A stretch of DNA of 64,000 bases, taken from assembly GCA_004335835.1 (NCBI GenBank), contig RWJK01000253.1, positions 23,793 to 87,792 on the forward strand, read 5' to 3'. The DNA comes from Scenedesmus sp. ARA3. Lineage: Eukaryota > Chlorophyta > Chlorophyceae > Sphaeropleales > Scenedesmaceae. The translations under genes were made by a program, and so were the position numbers. Under the pieces are notes generated by a model. The model saw only the letters and a program-made list of their open reading frames with translations, was not told where the DNA came from and ran no database searches. Numbering within the stretch: the stretch's first letter is position 1; every line of letters starts with the position of its first letter. This document shows positions 23,801 to 36,236 of the stretch, in pieces.

Positions 23801-24619
23801 AGTAACAGAACTAAATACCGATCATCAGCAGCAAGCAGCAAACACTGCCAGGGTGTGCTGGCTGTTCGCGGCCATTACTGCAATCTGAAGCCTTTATTCA
23901 CACCTCGTATGCAGGCTGAGCTGCTGATGGGACGTTTTGATGGCTGCTGTGCATGCAAACAACTGCTGCTGCCGCTGCTGCCAAGTGCCATCAGCAACCG
24001 CTGGCATCCGCTAGCCAAGGACAAAGTGTTCGGCGCAGGCTGGTTCCTGACCAACTGCAGCACTGCGCAACACGGCGCTGCCAATAGCTGATGTGATTGC
24101 AGCTGTTCAGTGCTTGCAAGCCTCTAAGTGCATTCCAGGTGACAGCTGCTGTTGCTGGTGGCTCACATAGGTGTTCAACTGCCGCACAAAGCTTGAGAAG
24201 TTGTTGTGCTTGAAGTGCCGCGGCAGCAGGTCTCTGCTGAACTCAGGAGGCTTCCATACAACGAAGCTGCAGGGCAGAGGGATGCACACGTCAGCCAACT
24301 ATCTGCATGACGCACAGGGAGCAACAGGCGCAACACCAACATGCGCTGGTGCAGCTACTTGTGGCCTTGCATGGACGTACCTGCGGCCGTCTGGAGACCA
24401 GGACACTATGGCATCTGTGCTGACATCGTCAACAAGGTCATACCTGCGCGGGTCACACAGGGCGGGCGTCAGTGAGTAGGTGCTGCTGCTGCTGTTGAGT
24501 ACAGCATCGCACGCGGGCAGCTGGCAAGCTGCATGCACTCACGTTTTCGTGAGAAAAGGAGGTGGCTGGTTTGCGCTGCTGCTGCTCTCGCTGCCAGACC
24601 CTCGTCGAGCTCCAGTCAT
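20811..24619 (-). CDS. HSF1: Heat shock transcription factor (class A type)
   Basis: Activates heat-shock genes by binding nGAAn repeats as a trimer in the nucleus. Exons 5'->3': 24619-24543, 24443-24381, 24266-24167, 23775-23620, 23411-23313, 23111-22940, 22721-~22515, 22331-22210, 21923-21845, 21655-20811; about 639 residues. The DNA-binding domain is spread over the first four exons: [14 protein letters not shown], then [20 protein letters not shown], then [20 protein letters not shown] and [16 protein letters not shown] heptads follow ([20 protein letters not shown] and [20 protein letters not shown]). The basic GRKKRRGR is the likely nuclear signal. The C-terminus is Ala/Gln-rich, with acidic hydrophobic patches ([16 protein letters not shown]) typical of class A activation (AHA-like) motifs. 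An in-frame TAG upstream supports the ATG at 24619. The exon 7 donor is the weak point: frame needs GTCAGG rather than the better GTATGC five bases on. Confidence 0.93.
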
Positions 24620-25232
24620 GGAGTCCAGCGCGCCCTTGGCAGCTCCCTAAAGAGCCTGCCTTAGAACTCTGATGGCAGATGCGTCGCTATTTGGCTGCTG
24701 AGCTGCTGCTGCCTGCTGCTGCTCCTGCTCCAGCTGCAGAGTAGCACCGTGCACAGCGGTGCACGCTTGTCTGAATGTCAGCGAACGTCAACAATGATCA
24801 GATAGACGATCTAAACGTGTTTGAACACTATAACCACCGAACGAACGCAGCAAGCAAAAACCAGCTGTCTCAACAAGGGTTGGCCCTCACGTTGCAGGCT
24901 GTCATTATAAGTAGAGACAGCAGAAAAACCGATCGGATGTCTGGTGGGGGACATTGGGCGCCCAAGGCTCCTGCCAAGCCTCGTGTTTAGCACGTTGAAC
25001 AGCTGTTGTCATGACAAGCACAGGAGTTGGATGCTTGACTGGCAACTAGCTGCTCTACCATAGCCCTCCCTCACATCTGCTGGAATTGCCTTGTTTGTGC
25101 GGGCATACTTGGCCGGGTGACTGTGTTGCTTGGCTGGCTGAAGGTGCATTTGCAAACGTGCAGCACTCGGTGTCACTGTTGTTTGTCTCCCACCCTCTGC
25201 GCCTTCTGTAGCTGCAGAAGCTGTCAGCAGAT
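24620..25232. promoter_or_regulatory. Divergent promoter region, HSF (-) / bTHX (+)
   Basis: 613 bases separate the two start codons and hold no supported coding exon. I looked for a canonical triple nGAAn heat shock element and did not find a clear one, so autoregulation is not shown by the sequence. Confidence 0.45.
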
Positions 25233-25808
25233 ATGCAACAACCCACCCTTATCAGTAGCCTATGCAGGTCAATGGCAGCAGCAGCAGGCCGACAGCGACA
25301 GCTGGCAGCAGCAGTCACCCATGCAGCAGCAGCGAGCCAGCAGCAGCAGCAGCAGCAGCAGCAGACAGAGCTGCCAGAAGCATGTGGCCAGTATGACCGA
25401 CGCACCCGCCGCGGCAAGGTAACACACATGATAGTGTCTAGTCAGCAGCGCAAAGACACCCAGCAGTCGTACGTGCATTTGTAGTCCTGGGACCTGAGAT
25501 GCGCTGGAAAGGGTGGTGAATTCTGCTGTTCACAACAGAATCTGCATGCTCAGTGACACCCAGCAGACCGGCTGCAGCTATGTGCTTGACAGTGCTTCTA
25601 CATTAGCGCACTAACCCCTGCGTGTTATGCATTGCCTGTGGTGCAGCTGTTTGCTGGCACAAACGGCCTCAGCCGGCCAAAGCCCAGCCCCAAGCGCAGT
25701 CAGCAGCTGCAAGCTGGCCGCATAGCAGTGCCACAGCCAGGCTGGCAGTCGCCAGCAGGATTGCAGCCATACAGCATCAGCCCGCCAGCACAGCAGATAC
25801 AACAGTAG
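25233..25808 (+). CDS. Small-subunit ribosomal protein bTHX, probably organellar
   Basis: Two exons, 25233-25418 and 25647-25808, join in phase 0 to give 115 residues ending at TAG. Across the junction the protein reads YDRRTRRGKLFAGTNGLSRP, which matches the bacterial Thx pattern GDRRTRRGK-x-x-x-G(T/S)-x-G-x-x-RP, a tiny basic peptide lodged in the 30S head. The first ~35 residues, starting MQQPTLISSLCRSMAAAAGR, are Arg/Ser/Ala-rich without acids and look like a mitochondrial or plastid targeting peptide. A poly-Gln run follows. The ~40-residue Gln/Pro-rich tail after the core is unusual for the family. The plant plastid version is known as PSRP4; which organelle applies here is undecided. 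Confidence 0.72.
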
Positions 25809-27211
25809 CATGCACTGGCACTGCAGAAGTTCATCCTGTACACAGCTTGCTCTGCAGTGCTGTAGCAGCACTCCTTGATGGTGATGTAGCAACTATGCTG
25901 CTGCTGGGAGTACGCCTACTGCTAGCTTGGGTGTCAACATGTTTGTCTGTGCGCTTTCAACTGAGCGGTGGCCATATCATGGTCGAGTGCTTTTAGCACG
26001 CTCCTCGCATGCTGTGTCCTATCACTGCAGGAGCTGTACCGCAAGTCGTGTTGAGCAGGTGCTGCAGGCCCAGCAATGCTGTGTGCCGAGGCCTGTGCTT
26101 GTGCTGTGTGCATGTCAGCTGGTGTCAGGAGGTGCTTGGATTGGATGTTACACGAACTGTGTTCGCATGTCAAACAGAAGAGCAGCCAGTGGTGGCAGGT
26201 TGCCAGAGCATCACACCTGGGACGGCTTCGTGATCCGGTTCAAAAGCAGGACGCTACACTGCCGCATGCGGCATGGCAGGGTGCCTTTGCCAACGCCTAT
26301 GCCGCATGGTGGCGCTGTTGCTGTTTTGGTCCTGTATGCAGCCTGTGCTTGCTCAGGATCAGGCTTCAGCCCACTATGCCTTCGAAGCACCCGCATTTGT
26401 GTCTACTCTTGTCAATCACTTGCCTCAGGTTGTGACTGATGTGCAGGATTGTCTGCACGTAGGAATGCGAGGTTGGCAGAGCGTGTAATCAAGCAGTTCC
26501 ACTAATTGCACACTTTGGCGGTCATGTTTGGCGGTAGTCCGCATGGCTAGGTGTCCACACACTGTGGCAAGGTTGCTGCATCTGCTGCACCAGGTTACTA
26601 AACAGTACCATTTGAGTAGACGTACCCCGCCTACACATGCAGCTGAGCCGCACATTCAAGGCTGGGGGCCGCCCCCAGGTCCGGGACCTGTTGGTAGTAC
26701 CCATGGATACTATTCTTGGCCAAGATGGAGTCGTCCTATGCGACAGTGACTGTCTCAGGTAGATGTGAAGTTTACAAAGTTATGGGCTGACGGCCCTGAG
26801 CGTCAAGCTCAAGCGGTTTCACTGAAGCATTAGCAGAAACCAGCAACCAGCAGCGGCAAATCATCCATGACATGTGTTCACCGTGACGAACGGCGTACTA
26901 GCAACCACAAAACATGTGCGAAGCACTGGGCTGCTGCTGCCGCTGCTGGCCAAGGCATTACACAGCTGCAGCTGGCCGCCCCACAGTGCAATCACACACA
27001 TGAAAGCTGCTGCGCATGACAGTGAGTGTCATGACGCCATGCAACAGAGCTACCAGCACATCACCCGCTTCTTTACAGTGCACTGTGTGCTCAGCATATA
27101 ATTCGTCGCGTTATCAATGTCAGCCATGAAGAAGGTGCCAAGACCCACATGTAAGTACCTCTCCAAAACCATCTTGCTTGCGTCGCATGTGCACAGTGTG
27201 TTAGCCCTGCT
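25809..27211. other. Convergent 3'UTRs of bTHX (+) and the coiled-coil gene (-)
   Basis: No supported exon. A plus-strand TGTAA at 26484-26488 could end the bTHX transcript. Minus-strand TGTAA motifs (TTACA at 26772-26776 and 27073-27077) could end the coiled-coil transcript. The ORFs here lack splice support and family features. Confidence 0.45.
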
Positions 27212-30200
27212 TTACAGGCTTACGGCCACTGCTGCCTCACGCGAGCCATCAACAGAGTCTGCTGCTGCGCCACTCAAGCGTGATGTGCCTGCTGCAGCAT
27301 CAGCATCACTATGCCCCGAGCCATCTGCCGCTGTCACGTGTGGCACCAGTGAGGTCCTTGCATACGGGTTGAACTGCACCAGCAGTGCAGGCCCTGCAGC
27401 TGAGGCCCGACGGCTGACTGCACACACCTCCTGCACGTACGAGAGCACGCAGCATCATGCAACAGCATACAACATCACACAACAGTACATTGTAACTGGT
27501 CGGCTGTGGTGCGGCATGCCGTAGGGACCTGCACCTATCTGACATCATGCCACCGCTTCTGATGATGTGACGGCAGCATGATGATGCGGCAGTGGCACAG
27601 GGCCACTCTGATCATTGGCTGTCGTACAGCAGGCGTACATCCCACGTACAGCGCAATTACACCACTGCAGCCACGTGCAGCCTGCCACTGGGCCAAACTA
27701 TACATGTGTGGGTACAGGATACACCGCACTTGCTGTGGCACGGGGCTGCAAGCTAACACCCCTCAGCTGCACCCACACCTCCGCCAGCCTGCCAACCCAC
27801 CTGCAGTGCTGCCATGCACTCCTCCACTGCCTCAGTGTTCTCCACAAGCTGCTCCTCCAGCTGCTCCGTGGTGGCAGACATGCTGCCCTGCACGCCAGCA
27901 ACAGCCACAGCCACAGCGCGGCTGTCAGCAGCCACAGGACTGGAGATGGCATTCATGTCACACCTGCGCAGCTTGGACTGCTGTGTCTGCACCTGGCAAA
28001 TCTAGCACTGTGCTCACACAGGCGCACCCTTGCATGTGCTGCACCCTCAACGCTGCAGTCCCTCACCTCAACAGAACCACCCAGCACCAGCACCGGCGGC
28101 GCACAGACACGTTGCTGTGTTTCAGCCCATTTGCAAGATGCGCGCTTGATCCAGGATGCACGCGTTGAATGCTTGAGCAGGTGCAGCAATCCGCCAGCCC
28201 GGCGCAGCTCAGACTGGTTCAGAGCCAGTCACGAGCGCACTCCCAGCTGTCGTATGGCATTGAAGCAATGCAACTGATGCCTGCACTCGACACAGCCTAT
28301 ATGCGCTGTCTTGTAACCTGCTACCTGCCGCAATGTTTCAAGCAGGCACACTAAATCTGGTGCCGGCACTCAGCAGCATTGTGCATGCAACTTACCTGTC
28401 TCATTGCCGCCAGCAGTGCTGCCACAGCTGCACCGAGCTCCCGTAGTTCGCTAGCCGTTGCACTATCACTACTGTCAGCCGGTGTTGCTGACAGCCGCAC
28501 TGCATAGGCCGCTACAGAGCGCGCCAGCTCAGCTGTGGCTGAGGCCGCGCTGTCTGCAGCTGCAAAGTGCTCGTGCAGCTGTTGCTCGCACTGCAGCAAC
28601 GCTTGCCCAAGTTGCTGCAATTGTTGCTGTGTCTGCTGCTCAGTGGCCGAATAGCCCGCCAGCTGCAGCTGTAGCTGCTGCACTTGCTCCAGCATTGGCT
28701 CGGCTAGCTGCTGCGTAGCAAAAGCAGCTTGTTGGCTGCTATCACGTTCTCGCTGTGCAGCCTCAAGCTGCTGCTGTAAGCTGGCAGTGTGCTGCTGCAG
28801 GCCTTGCACCTTTGCCTGGAGTTGCTGTTGCTCTGCTGCAGCCTCTGCTTGTGACACTGCTAGCTGCAGCTGAACATCCGCATTGTGCTGCTGCACTTGC
28901 TGCAGCAGAGCTTGCAGCTGCTGATGCTCCCCAGCTGTCGCCACATTCGCCTCTGTTACCTCCTGCTGCTTTGCTGCCAGCTGCTGCTCGAGCTGGGCAG
29001 CATGCTGCTGCAGCTGCTGCACAGCTTGCTGCAATCGGTAGTGCTCCGCTGCCGCTGCCTGCTGAGATTCTTCCAGCTGCTGCTGCGCTGCCTCAAGCTG
29101 CTGATGTACCTGCTGAGCAAACTCCTGCATCTGCAGGGCCTCCTCTGCTTGCAGCTGCATCTGCTCCTGCTTCTCCTGCAGAAGCACCTGCAGCTGCTGC
29201 ACTGCGCCCTGCAACGCGGCCACCTCACTGCTCCTGCCACTGGCTGGCCTCTTTGCAGGGTAGTTGAGATAGGGACTAAGATCTGGCAGCTGGCGGTGCT
29301 GCTGGGGCTTCTGAGCACTGTGCAGCGTCCTGGGAGCTGACGCAGGTGCAGCAGACGCAGGCCGCACAAGCCGCCCAGCTACCAGCAACGTGTTCAGCAC
29401 ACTGCTGCTGCTGCCCGCTGCTTGAGCACTGCAAGGCCTTGCCCGCAGGGCTGTTGGGCTGCTGCTGCTGTTGTGGCTGTGCTGCTGTGCTGTATGACCA
29501 GCAGCACTACTGCACGCTGCACCAGCTGAAGCCGGGCGTGCACCAGCAACACAGCCGCCAGTGCTGTTGTCAGCTCCCTGCGTCCACTGCTGGCTGGATG
29601 CAGCTGCTGCTCCAGGCAAGCTGTCTAGGGTGGCCTGCAGCCGTGCAACATGTGACCGCAGGAACATGAGCAGCTCAACTGCACTATCAGGCCTACCAGG
29701 CCGGCTGGGGCTGCTGCACCTGCCTGCACTGCCAGGCCGGCCGCGTGCAGCTGCTATGCCTGCAAAGCCTGGTGCTGAAGGTAGCCTGCCCCGAAGCAGC
29801 AGGGCCTGCTGCAGCAGCATGCGGTGGGCGTCTTGTGCTGCTGCTAGCGCCCTGGAGGTGCAGGGGCCTGATGCATCCGGTGCTGCTGCTGCTGCTGGAC
29901 CCACAAAGGCAGCAACGAGGTCCAGCAGGTCCTGCCCCAGCTGACTGCCTGCACAAGGCAGTTGTAGGCAGCCTCAGCAGGGACCCTGATGATCGAGCGT
30001 GCCACTGGCATTTGATGATATGTAGGCTGCCAGTAGGCATGGAACTCCAAGCTTGAGATGCTAGCAGTGATGAATGTCCTTGGCCTCTGCAATTTGCATT
30101 GGTGCATAGCCTATCAGCTGCAAGTGGTGTCAACACTCACCATCTATGTTCCCCTGCACAGCAGCTGCTGCCTGCCCTTGCACCTCCCGCAACGCCATAC

Positions 30201-31248
30201 TGGCCAGCTCAACCTGTGCTGCCGCTGCCTGTGCTGTCTGCTGTGCGTCCTCAGCCCTGCAGGCCAGCTGCTGCACCAGCTGCTGCTGCTGCTGCAGCTG
30301 CCCCAGCACCAGCACCAGCTGCTGCTTCAGGGACCCCAATTGAATGGCAGCGCCATCTGACTGAGCCAGCTGTGTGTATTGCTGCTCCAGCTGGCCGACG
30401 GTTGCTTTCAAGACAGCATTTTGGTCCTTGAGCGCGCCAATTAAGCAGGCTTGCTGTGTGCTGCTCAGCGCTGCTGCTGCCGCCCTGCGTGGTGACAGCT
30501 GCCGCTCACGGTGCGTATTCTGGCTGCTGCTGTCGCCTGCTGCTGTGCTGCTGTAGCATTCCTGTTCAGCCGCAAACTGTATTTGTACGCCATGTGGCTG
30601 CTGCCGTTCCTGCAAGAGGCCCTCAGCTGCCAGCAGTGCCTGCCTGCAGCGCCTGAGCTCAACCTCCTTGTGGCGTGCAGCTGTCAGGGCAAGCTTCTGC
30701 AAGACATATGCATGGAACAGCAGCACTAGGTGCCCATCAGCGCGTTGCTTTCCAGACTGCAACTTGCAGTTTCGCCTTAGCGCAGCGTGTATGAAGAACT
30801 AGGGCCCTTTTTTTGCTACTGCTGCGTACCGCTTGCAGGCACAGCAGTGCAAGCAGCAAGCAGGTGCTTGAGCGACGTTCGACACACGGAGGCAAGGCTA
30901 AGATGCATGAGAGGCTGCTGGAACTCACCAGCTGCTCCTGCAGCTCGTTGTTGTGCTCCTGCTGTGCAAGCAGCTGCTGAGCCAGAGTCTCAGGCTGCCG
31001 AAATGCCAGCAGTGAAGCTACATGGTGTCCACGGTGCTGCAATGGCCTGCTGCTGCCTTTTGCGGCAGCCAGGCCTGAGTTATCAGTGGAGCAGTTGCCT
31101 GCATTGGGCACGAGGTAAGCGGCACAGGCTCAGGTGTTTGTACTGGTGCATGCATGGGCATGTCACTGCATGTGAGACACCAGCCCAGCAAGACCATGCC
31201 CCAGAGGGTACACTCACCAACCAGGTAGTCCGCAGTGCGTCTAGACAT
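27212..31248 (-). CDS. Long coiled-coil protein of unknown function
   Basis: Exons 5'->3': 31248-31218, 31017-30929, 30696-30141, 29948-28396, 27992-27801, 27430-27212; all phases close, giving 879 residues. The short N-terminus (MSRRTADYLV, then ASLLAFRQPETLAQQLL) is a compact helical pair that might be a degenerate LisH-like dimerisation motif. Residues ~45-220 and ~440-690 are Gln/Leu/Ala/Glu heptad-rich coiled coil. Between them is a Ser/Pro/Arg-rich linker of ~200 residues (SAGRCSSPSRPGRPDS). A further short coiled segment (EQLEEQLVENTEAVEECMAA) precedes the tail. The composition fits a centrosomal, basal-body or cytoskeletal scaffold, but I recognise no family. The high Gln content comes partly from CAG codon runs. 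Confidence 0.75.
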
Positions 31249-31626
31249 TGATGTCTGTGACGTCTACACTTGATACATGAGTAGGGCACAAGACAGATGA
31301 TGCAGGTAGATGCCTGTTTTCCCGCGAAGTCCCTGTACAGTCCGTTTGTTCGCGAGCGTAGCAGGCAGAAATAGGTAAGTGAAGAATAAACATTCGACGG
31401 GACCCAAGCTACACCAAGAAAACAGAAAACAGGCTGGCAGTGCCAGGCACGAAGCACAAAGCAGGTAAACACCACAATGCCTGAACCTGGGTCTCTGCAC
31501 CCGCAGCACAGCAGCAGTGCTGAGCCCTGTGTGCCGATGTAAGATCAGGAAGCCAAGACTATTGATAAACCCGAGTCCTGAAACTGACACGCTTCACTCA
31601 CATGGCTATGCAGTGAAAGCGACTTG
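31249..31626. other. Intergenic: 5' region of the coiled-coil gene, 3'UTR of the J-protein gene
   Basis: 378 bases between two minus-strand genes. No ORF with support and no clear minus-strand TGTAA was found. Confidence 0.4.
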
Positions 31627-33686
31627 TCACCACTTTGATCGTAGCCACTGCAGTGCCTGACCAAGCTGCCTGCCCCACTCTTCAGCCCTCTCCTGCAGCG
31701 CACTCATGCCCGGCTCTGCAAACCGCCGCGCCTCCATATCATAGCTGTAGCAGCCAGCGGTCAGCACGAACACTGCTGGGTGCATCCAGCCAGACTTGTG
31801 CTGTGCTTCGTGCCCCTCCCACTCCACCACCCAGCCGCCCCTGTCATGCGTGTCTGTGAGGGGCGGGAACAGCCACGTGCTGCTGGGAGGCATCCAGCGC
31901 CGCTGCAGGCGTGCGATGACGCGCGAGCCCTGCGTGCCTGGCAGGTAGAAGTACACGTGGTGCACGCCAGGGGTGTAGTACCTGCACACACACACACACA
32001 CAGCGGCAGTGGCAGAAGGCAGGATGGAGGACATGCCAGGGAAAGGTGGCTGATAGCAAGTGCATTGCAGCCGGCTCAGCACTACACCAACTCTGGCTGC
32101 TCTTAACCAGCAATTGAAAGCATAGCAACACATCCGCTGCTTTATTGCTGCAGAAAACTCCCCAGCCCTGTTGCCCAGCCAGCCCGGCCTCACTTGTAAA
32201 GCACGCCCATCAGGCGCCCCGTGAGCGGCTCCATCACGATGTCATCCAGCACAGCCGCAGCAAACACGCCGCCTATGTACACCTGTGGCAGCAGCACCAC
32301 AGGCAAACCCTTGGGCAGATGAGCACCGTTGAACAGCACGATGTGTGCTTGGCGTTGGCATTCTACCACTTGTAATAACAAAGATGTGCACCGTTAAACA
32401 CAATTTGGGCGTATGTCATCGCACCTGCTGCAGCCCCACTTGTGGTCGCACTGTCAGGGCCAGCTGTAAGACGATGTTACACAGCAAAAGCAAGGCTGCG
32501 CACCTTCAAGCACAGCTGGAGCAAAGCTGGTGCCAGCTGTATTGGCACCTACTGACGCTTCGTGGCACAGCGCCTGCAGCATGCAGCATGGTTCCTGCAG
32601 CCAACCCCTGCCGCATGCAGTGGTTCTTGGACTCTGGACGCGCCTCAGCCTCCTCACCTTCGTCGGCTTAGCAGCTTGTGTGTCATCCCTCACTGACACT
32701 GCTGCCACCCTGCCATCCGCCATCACCAGCTGCAGCACCAGCACACCCTCGCTGCCATCATCAAAGCTCCAGTCAGCAGCAGCCCAGTCAGCTGTAGGGC
32801 TGCGCAGCCAGCGCATCAAGCGCTGCTGCTTCTGCCGCAGCCAGCTGCTGTGCTGTTGGCTGCCAGGCCCTGCTGATCGCTGCTGCTGCTGCTGCTGCTG
32901 CCTCTGCTGCTGCTGCTGGCTTTGCTCACCGCATGCTTCAGCGGCTGCGCCATTGCTATCCTTTTGCTGCTGCTGCTGCTTCTGCTGTTGGTACATGCCC
33001 ATGAAGGGCTGCCGCTCCTGCTGCAAGTGTCTACTGCCTCCATCCTCCTGCTGCCACCTCAGCTGCCCAGCAGACTCCGCTGCCGACCGCTTCTCTGACC
33101 CACCAGCAGCCACATCCTTGTCGGAACACAATGCAGCGTGCGTGCCACCTGCGCTGTCAGTGCCGCCGCTGCTGCCATCTGCTGAGCCAGCTTGGTCAGC
33201 AGCATGCTGCTCCTGCCAGGCTGCCTCCCACGCTTGCTTCGCTGCACGGCCGCCAAGGCACCCATCATCAAGAGCATCCTGCTCCGCTGCCGCTGGGCCA
33301 CTTCTGCCGGTGCCAGCGGCCTGGCCCATGCTGTGAGCTGCAGAGCTGGCAGCACCTGCCACCTCAGCTGCTGCAGGCAGCTGCAGCGGCTGTGGCGGCT
33401 GCCACTCGTAGGACCCACGCAGCGGGTGCTCTCTCCGCAGCAGCTCCTCCCACTCAGCCTCACTCAAAGCCACATCGTCGCCTGCTGCTGCTTCTACGTC
33501 TGCTGCTGCTGCAGCAGTGCTAGCAGCCGCAGCTGGCGCTGCTGCCGCTGCTGCTGTTGTTGTAGACGAGGGTTCAGCACTTGACGGCCAACGCTGCGGA
33601 GGTGCAGCTGCTGCAGAATGGAGCTCCAGATGCTGGCGGTGCTCTTGCTGCACGCCAGCGCGCTGCTGAGCTGGCTCAGCTGCATG

Positions 33687-33725
<39 letters not shown>

Positions 33726-35546
33726 GTCCACGCCAGCAGGCAGTGCTGGGGCGACATGCGGCAGGGAGCCCTGTTCGCCTTGCTGCGCTGCTCCTGGCAA
33801 TGCTGCTGTCTCCGCTGCTCCACCTGGGATGATGCACGGGACATAGAAGTGCAGCTGTGGTGAGCGTGAAGCGAGAAGTTTAATACATGGCCTGTGACCT
33901 GCCTGAAATCACAAACACAGTACAAAGACATCAGCACAGGACTTGCCTGCCCAGACACTGTACCAACCCTGCTGCAGCACTGCACGGCTTGTAGCTACAA
34001 GCAACAGGACATGGGCCATGTGGTTATGCCTGCAGTCAGCACAGAGCTGATGAGTCCCACCTGCAATCTGCAGCGGCTGCTGCACCCTCACCACCCCCAG
34101 CAGCATCCTGCCATGCACCAGGTGCAGCAGGTCGCTGCTGAGAGAGGGGTGGCCCCGCTCATCAGCCTCAAAGGAGCCGGGCAGCTGCCCAGGCAGCACC
34201 TGCAGCCTGCAGCAACGCCAGATAAACAGGCACAGCAACGGTGCAGCGTTGCTCACGGCTGCTAGCACCAAACACTGCATAGTAGCTGCTGCTGCTGCTG
34301 CTGCTGCGCCTTTGTGCATGGCGCTACCCTGCCGCATGATAAACTGTACGCCTGGCAGGTTTGAGCTGCTGACCACTTGCACACGCAACAGATGCACTAT
34401 CAATCCTCCAGCACTGCTGTTATTTTACACTGCTGCTGGTCATGCATGCTCGCTTACTTGGGCCCCAGGAACGCCTTGAGCAGCGCAGCATGCAGGTCCC
34501 GCTCCAGCTCATGGCGGTGCTTGGCCAGCGCATGCGTCACAGACCAGCGCAGCCTGCTGCTGTTGTCTGCGGTCGCAGGCACGCTGCTTGGGCCATCGCG
34601 GGCCCAGCCAGACATGCCGTACCGCCAGGCAAAGGGGTCTGCGCAGCGCAAACATGTACAGCGCTTTCTGTGCCAGCAGCTGCAACTATCAGCGCTTGTT
34701 GTGCTCGGCTGCAGACCGAGTGCAGCAGCAGTAATGCAGATAAGACCTTATCTAGGCATGCCGCAGCATTTGCAGCCGACGCATGCACATGAAACACTCT
34801 TGTGGCCCTGCAGATACGGACATGATACATGCATGGAACACCTTGCTTGCAGCTGCTTCCACAGCATGAATGAGCCCACCTGCATCACCACCTGGGGCAT
34901 CCTCTGTGCCACTGCTGCTGCCGCCACCACCATCTGCTGCCGCGGCTGCAGCTGCTGCAGCGCGCTTGAGAGCGCCTGGCAGCTTGGAATTGCTGGCTAT
35001 GTCGTACAGCTGGCGCTGCTGAGGGTCACTAAGCACTTCATACGCAGCGACAAGGCGCAAGAAAGCCTCGCCATCTGCTGCATTGAAGCTGGCCTTCAAG
35101 TCTGGATGTAAGTCCTTGGCCCTCTGCAAGGCAGCAGCAGTGGGGGGCATTGTGTCCCAAATGCACGGCGAGGACTTGCAGGAAGTATTGTGCCTGCCTC
35201 TTAAAAACAGCAGCACCTGATGCTGCACACTGAGTGACTGTGCCATATGGAAGGCGGCAGACTGCTGCTACAACTGCAAACAGCAAAGCAAAGGTGACAA
35301 ATACGTGCTATGTAAAAGCGAAACACCAGCCTGCATGCAGTTGCACTCTGGGGTCCTGCTGTTCCTTACCCGTCTGAAAGCACTCTTGATATCCTCTGCT
35401 GTGGCGCTGTGCTGCAGGCCCAGCACCTCGTAGTGTGATGGTGGCTGTGGTTGAGCAGCAAATGCCCTAATCAGTGCCTGCCTGGGCAGCTGGCTTGCGC
35501 ATGTCAGGCGATGGAAGGCTGTCAGCGCCCTCAGCGCAGCCAGCAT
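31627..35546 (-). CDS. J-domain (DnaJ-like, class C) co-chaperone with large C-terminal region
   Basis: Exons 5'->3': 35546-35370, 35123-34880, 34638-34458, 34206-34061, 33823-32658, 32282-32194, 31981-31627; phases close to 785 residues. The N-terminus (MLAALRALTAFHRLTCASQL) is a probable mitochondrial or plastid presequence. The J domain follows at ~40-105: HYEVLGLQHSATAEDIKSAF, then the diagnostic HPD at about residues 65-67, then YEVLSDPQQRQLYD. There is no Gly/Phe or zinc-finger region, so it is class C (type III). Residues ~250-640 are Ala/Gln-rich low complexity with EWEELLRREHPLRGSYEWQP. The last ~150 residues are a folded-looking Trp-rich domain (GGWVVEWEGHEAQHKSGWMH). Plants have J-proteins of similar layout and unknown client. 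It is head-to-head with VPS72, 329 bases apart. Confidence 0.88.
31984..32002. repeat. (CA)n microsatellite beside an acceptor
   Basis: A CA dinucleotide run just outside the last J-protein exon. On the coding strand it reads (TG)n and ends in the acceptor CAG. Confidence 0.8.
33686..33724. repeat. (CTG)13 tract coding for poly-Ala
   Basis: An in-frame triplet run within the big J-protein exon. On the coding strand it is read as GCA and yields a run of about twelve alanines. Confidence 0.85.
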
Positions 35547-35875
35547 GAACACTACACACTCGCGGCAGGAGCAACTGCAAGTTGCACAGCATGCAGAGCA
35601 CGGCGCTGCACAACAAACAATCCTACTGTCAGGCTTGTTTGACCATCATTGATGGGTCCATGCTGGGAACCCAGCACTTCCATCACCCCTCTAGGCATGT
35701 TATGTTACAGCAGGTCACAAGGCAAGGCATAGCATAACTGACTGGGTGTAAATACTCGACCTGCTGGCGCATTCGGGATCACTGCTTTGTCATTGTTTAG
35801 ACAGTCTGCTGCACCTGCTTGATCGACCTTTTGAACTGTCTTCCTGCACGCAAGCATTTCGGCAACAACAGCAGC
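35547..35875. promoter_or_regulatory. Bidirectional promoter, J-protein (-) / VPS72 (+)
   Basis: Only 329 bases separate the two start codons of the divergent genes, so both 5'UTRs and promoters must share this segment. No coding sequence is supported in it. Confidence 0.6.
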
Positions 35876-36204
35876 ATGGCTGAGCACGAGAAAAAGGCCC
35901 TGCCACAGCGCAGCACCCGTGGCAAGCGCATGCGCGCTCAGATAGAAGCTGAGGAAGAGCAGGCAGACAATGAGTTCTGGCAGCAGGAGTTCTTTGCAGA
36001 GGACGAGCGGGATGCTGATTACGCATCAGAAAAGGAAGAGGAGGACGTGCCAGACTCCGATTTCTTTGAATCAGAGTCAGAAGACGACGATGATGAGGAG
36101 GCAGAGCTGCGGCGAGAGCCCAGGAAGAAGACATTGAGGCCTCCTGGTGCTGCTGCTGCCAGGGCCAAGCCTCCCCGACCCCCTACAGCACCCAAGGCAG
36201 CGCC

Positions 36205-36236
<32 letters not shown>

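Noticed and set aside
28020..28200. An extra exon between the large coiled-coil exon and the next one
   Set aside because: The flanking exons join in phase 0 without it, and the frames here lack good donor/acceptor pairs.
31985..32002. CRISPR-like or transposon terminal repeat signals
   Set aside because: The repeats in the window are simple di- and trinucleotide runs or short minisatellites. No spaced identical repeats, long terminal repeats, inverted termini or transposase/reverse transcriptase ORFs were seen.
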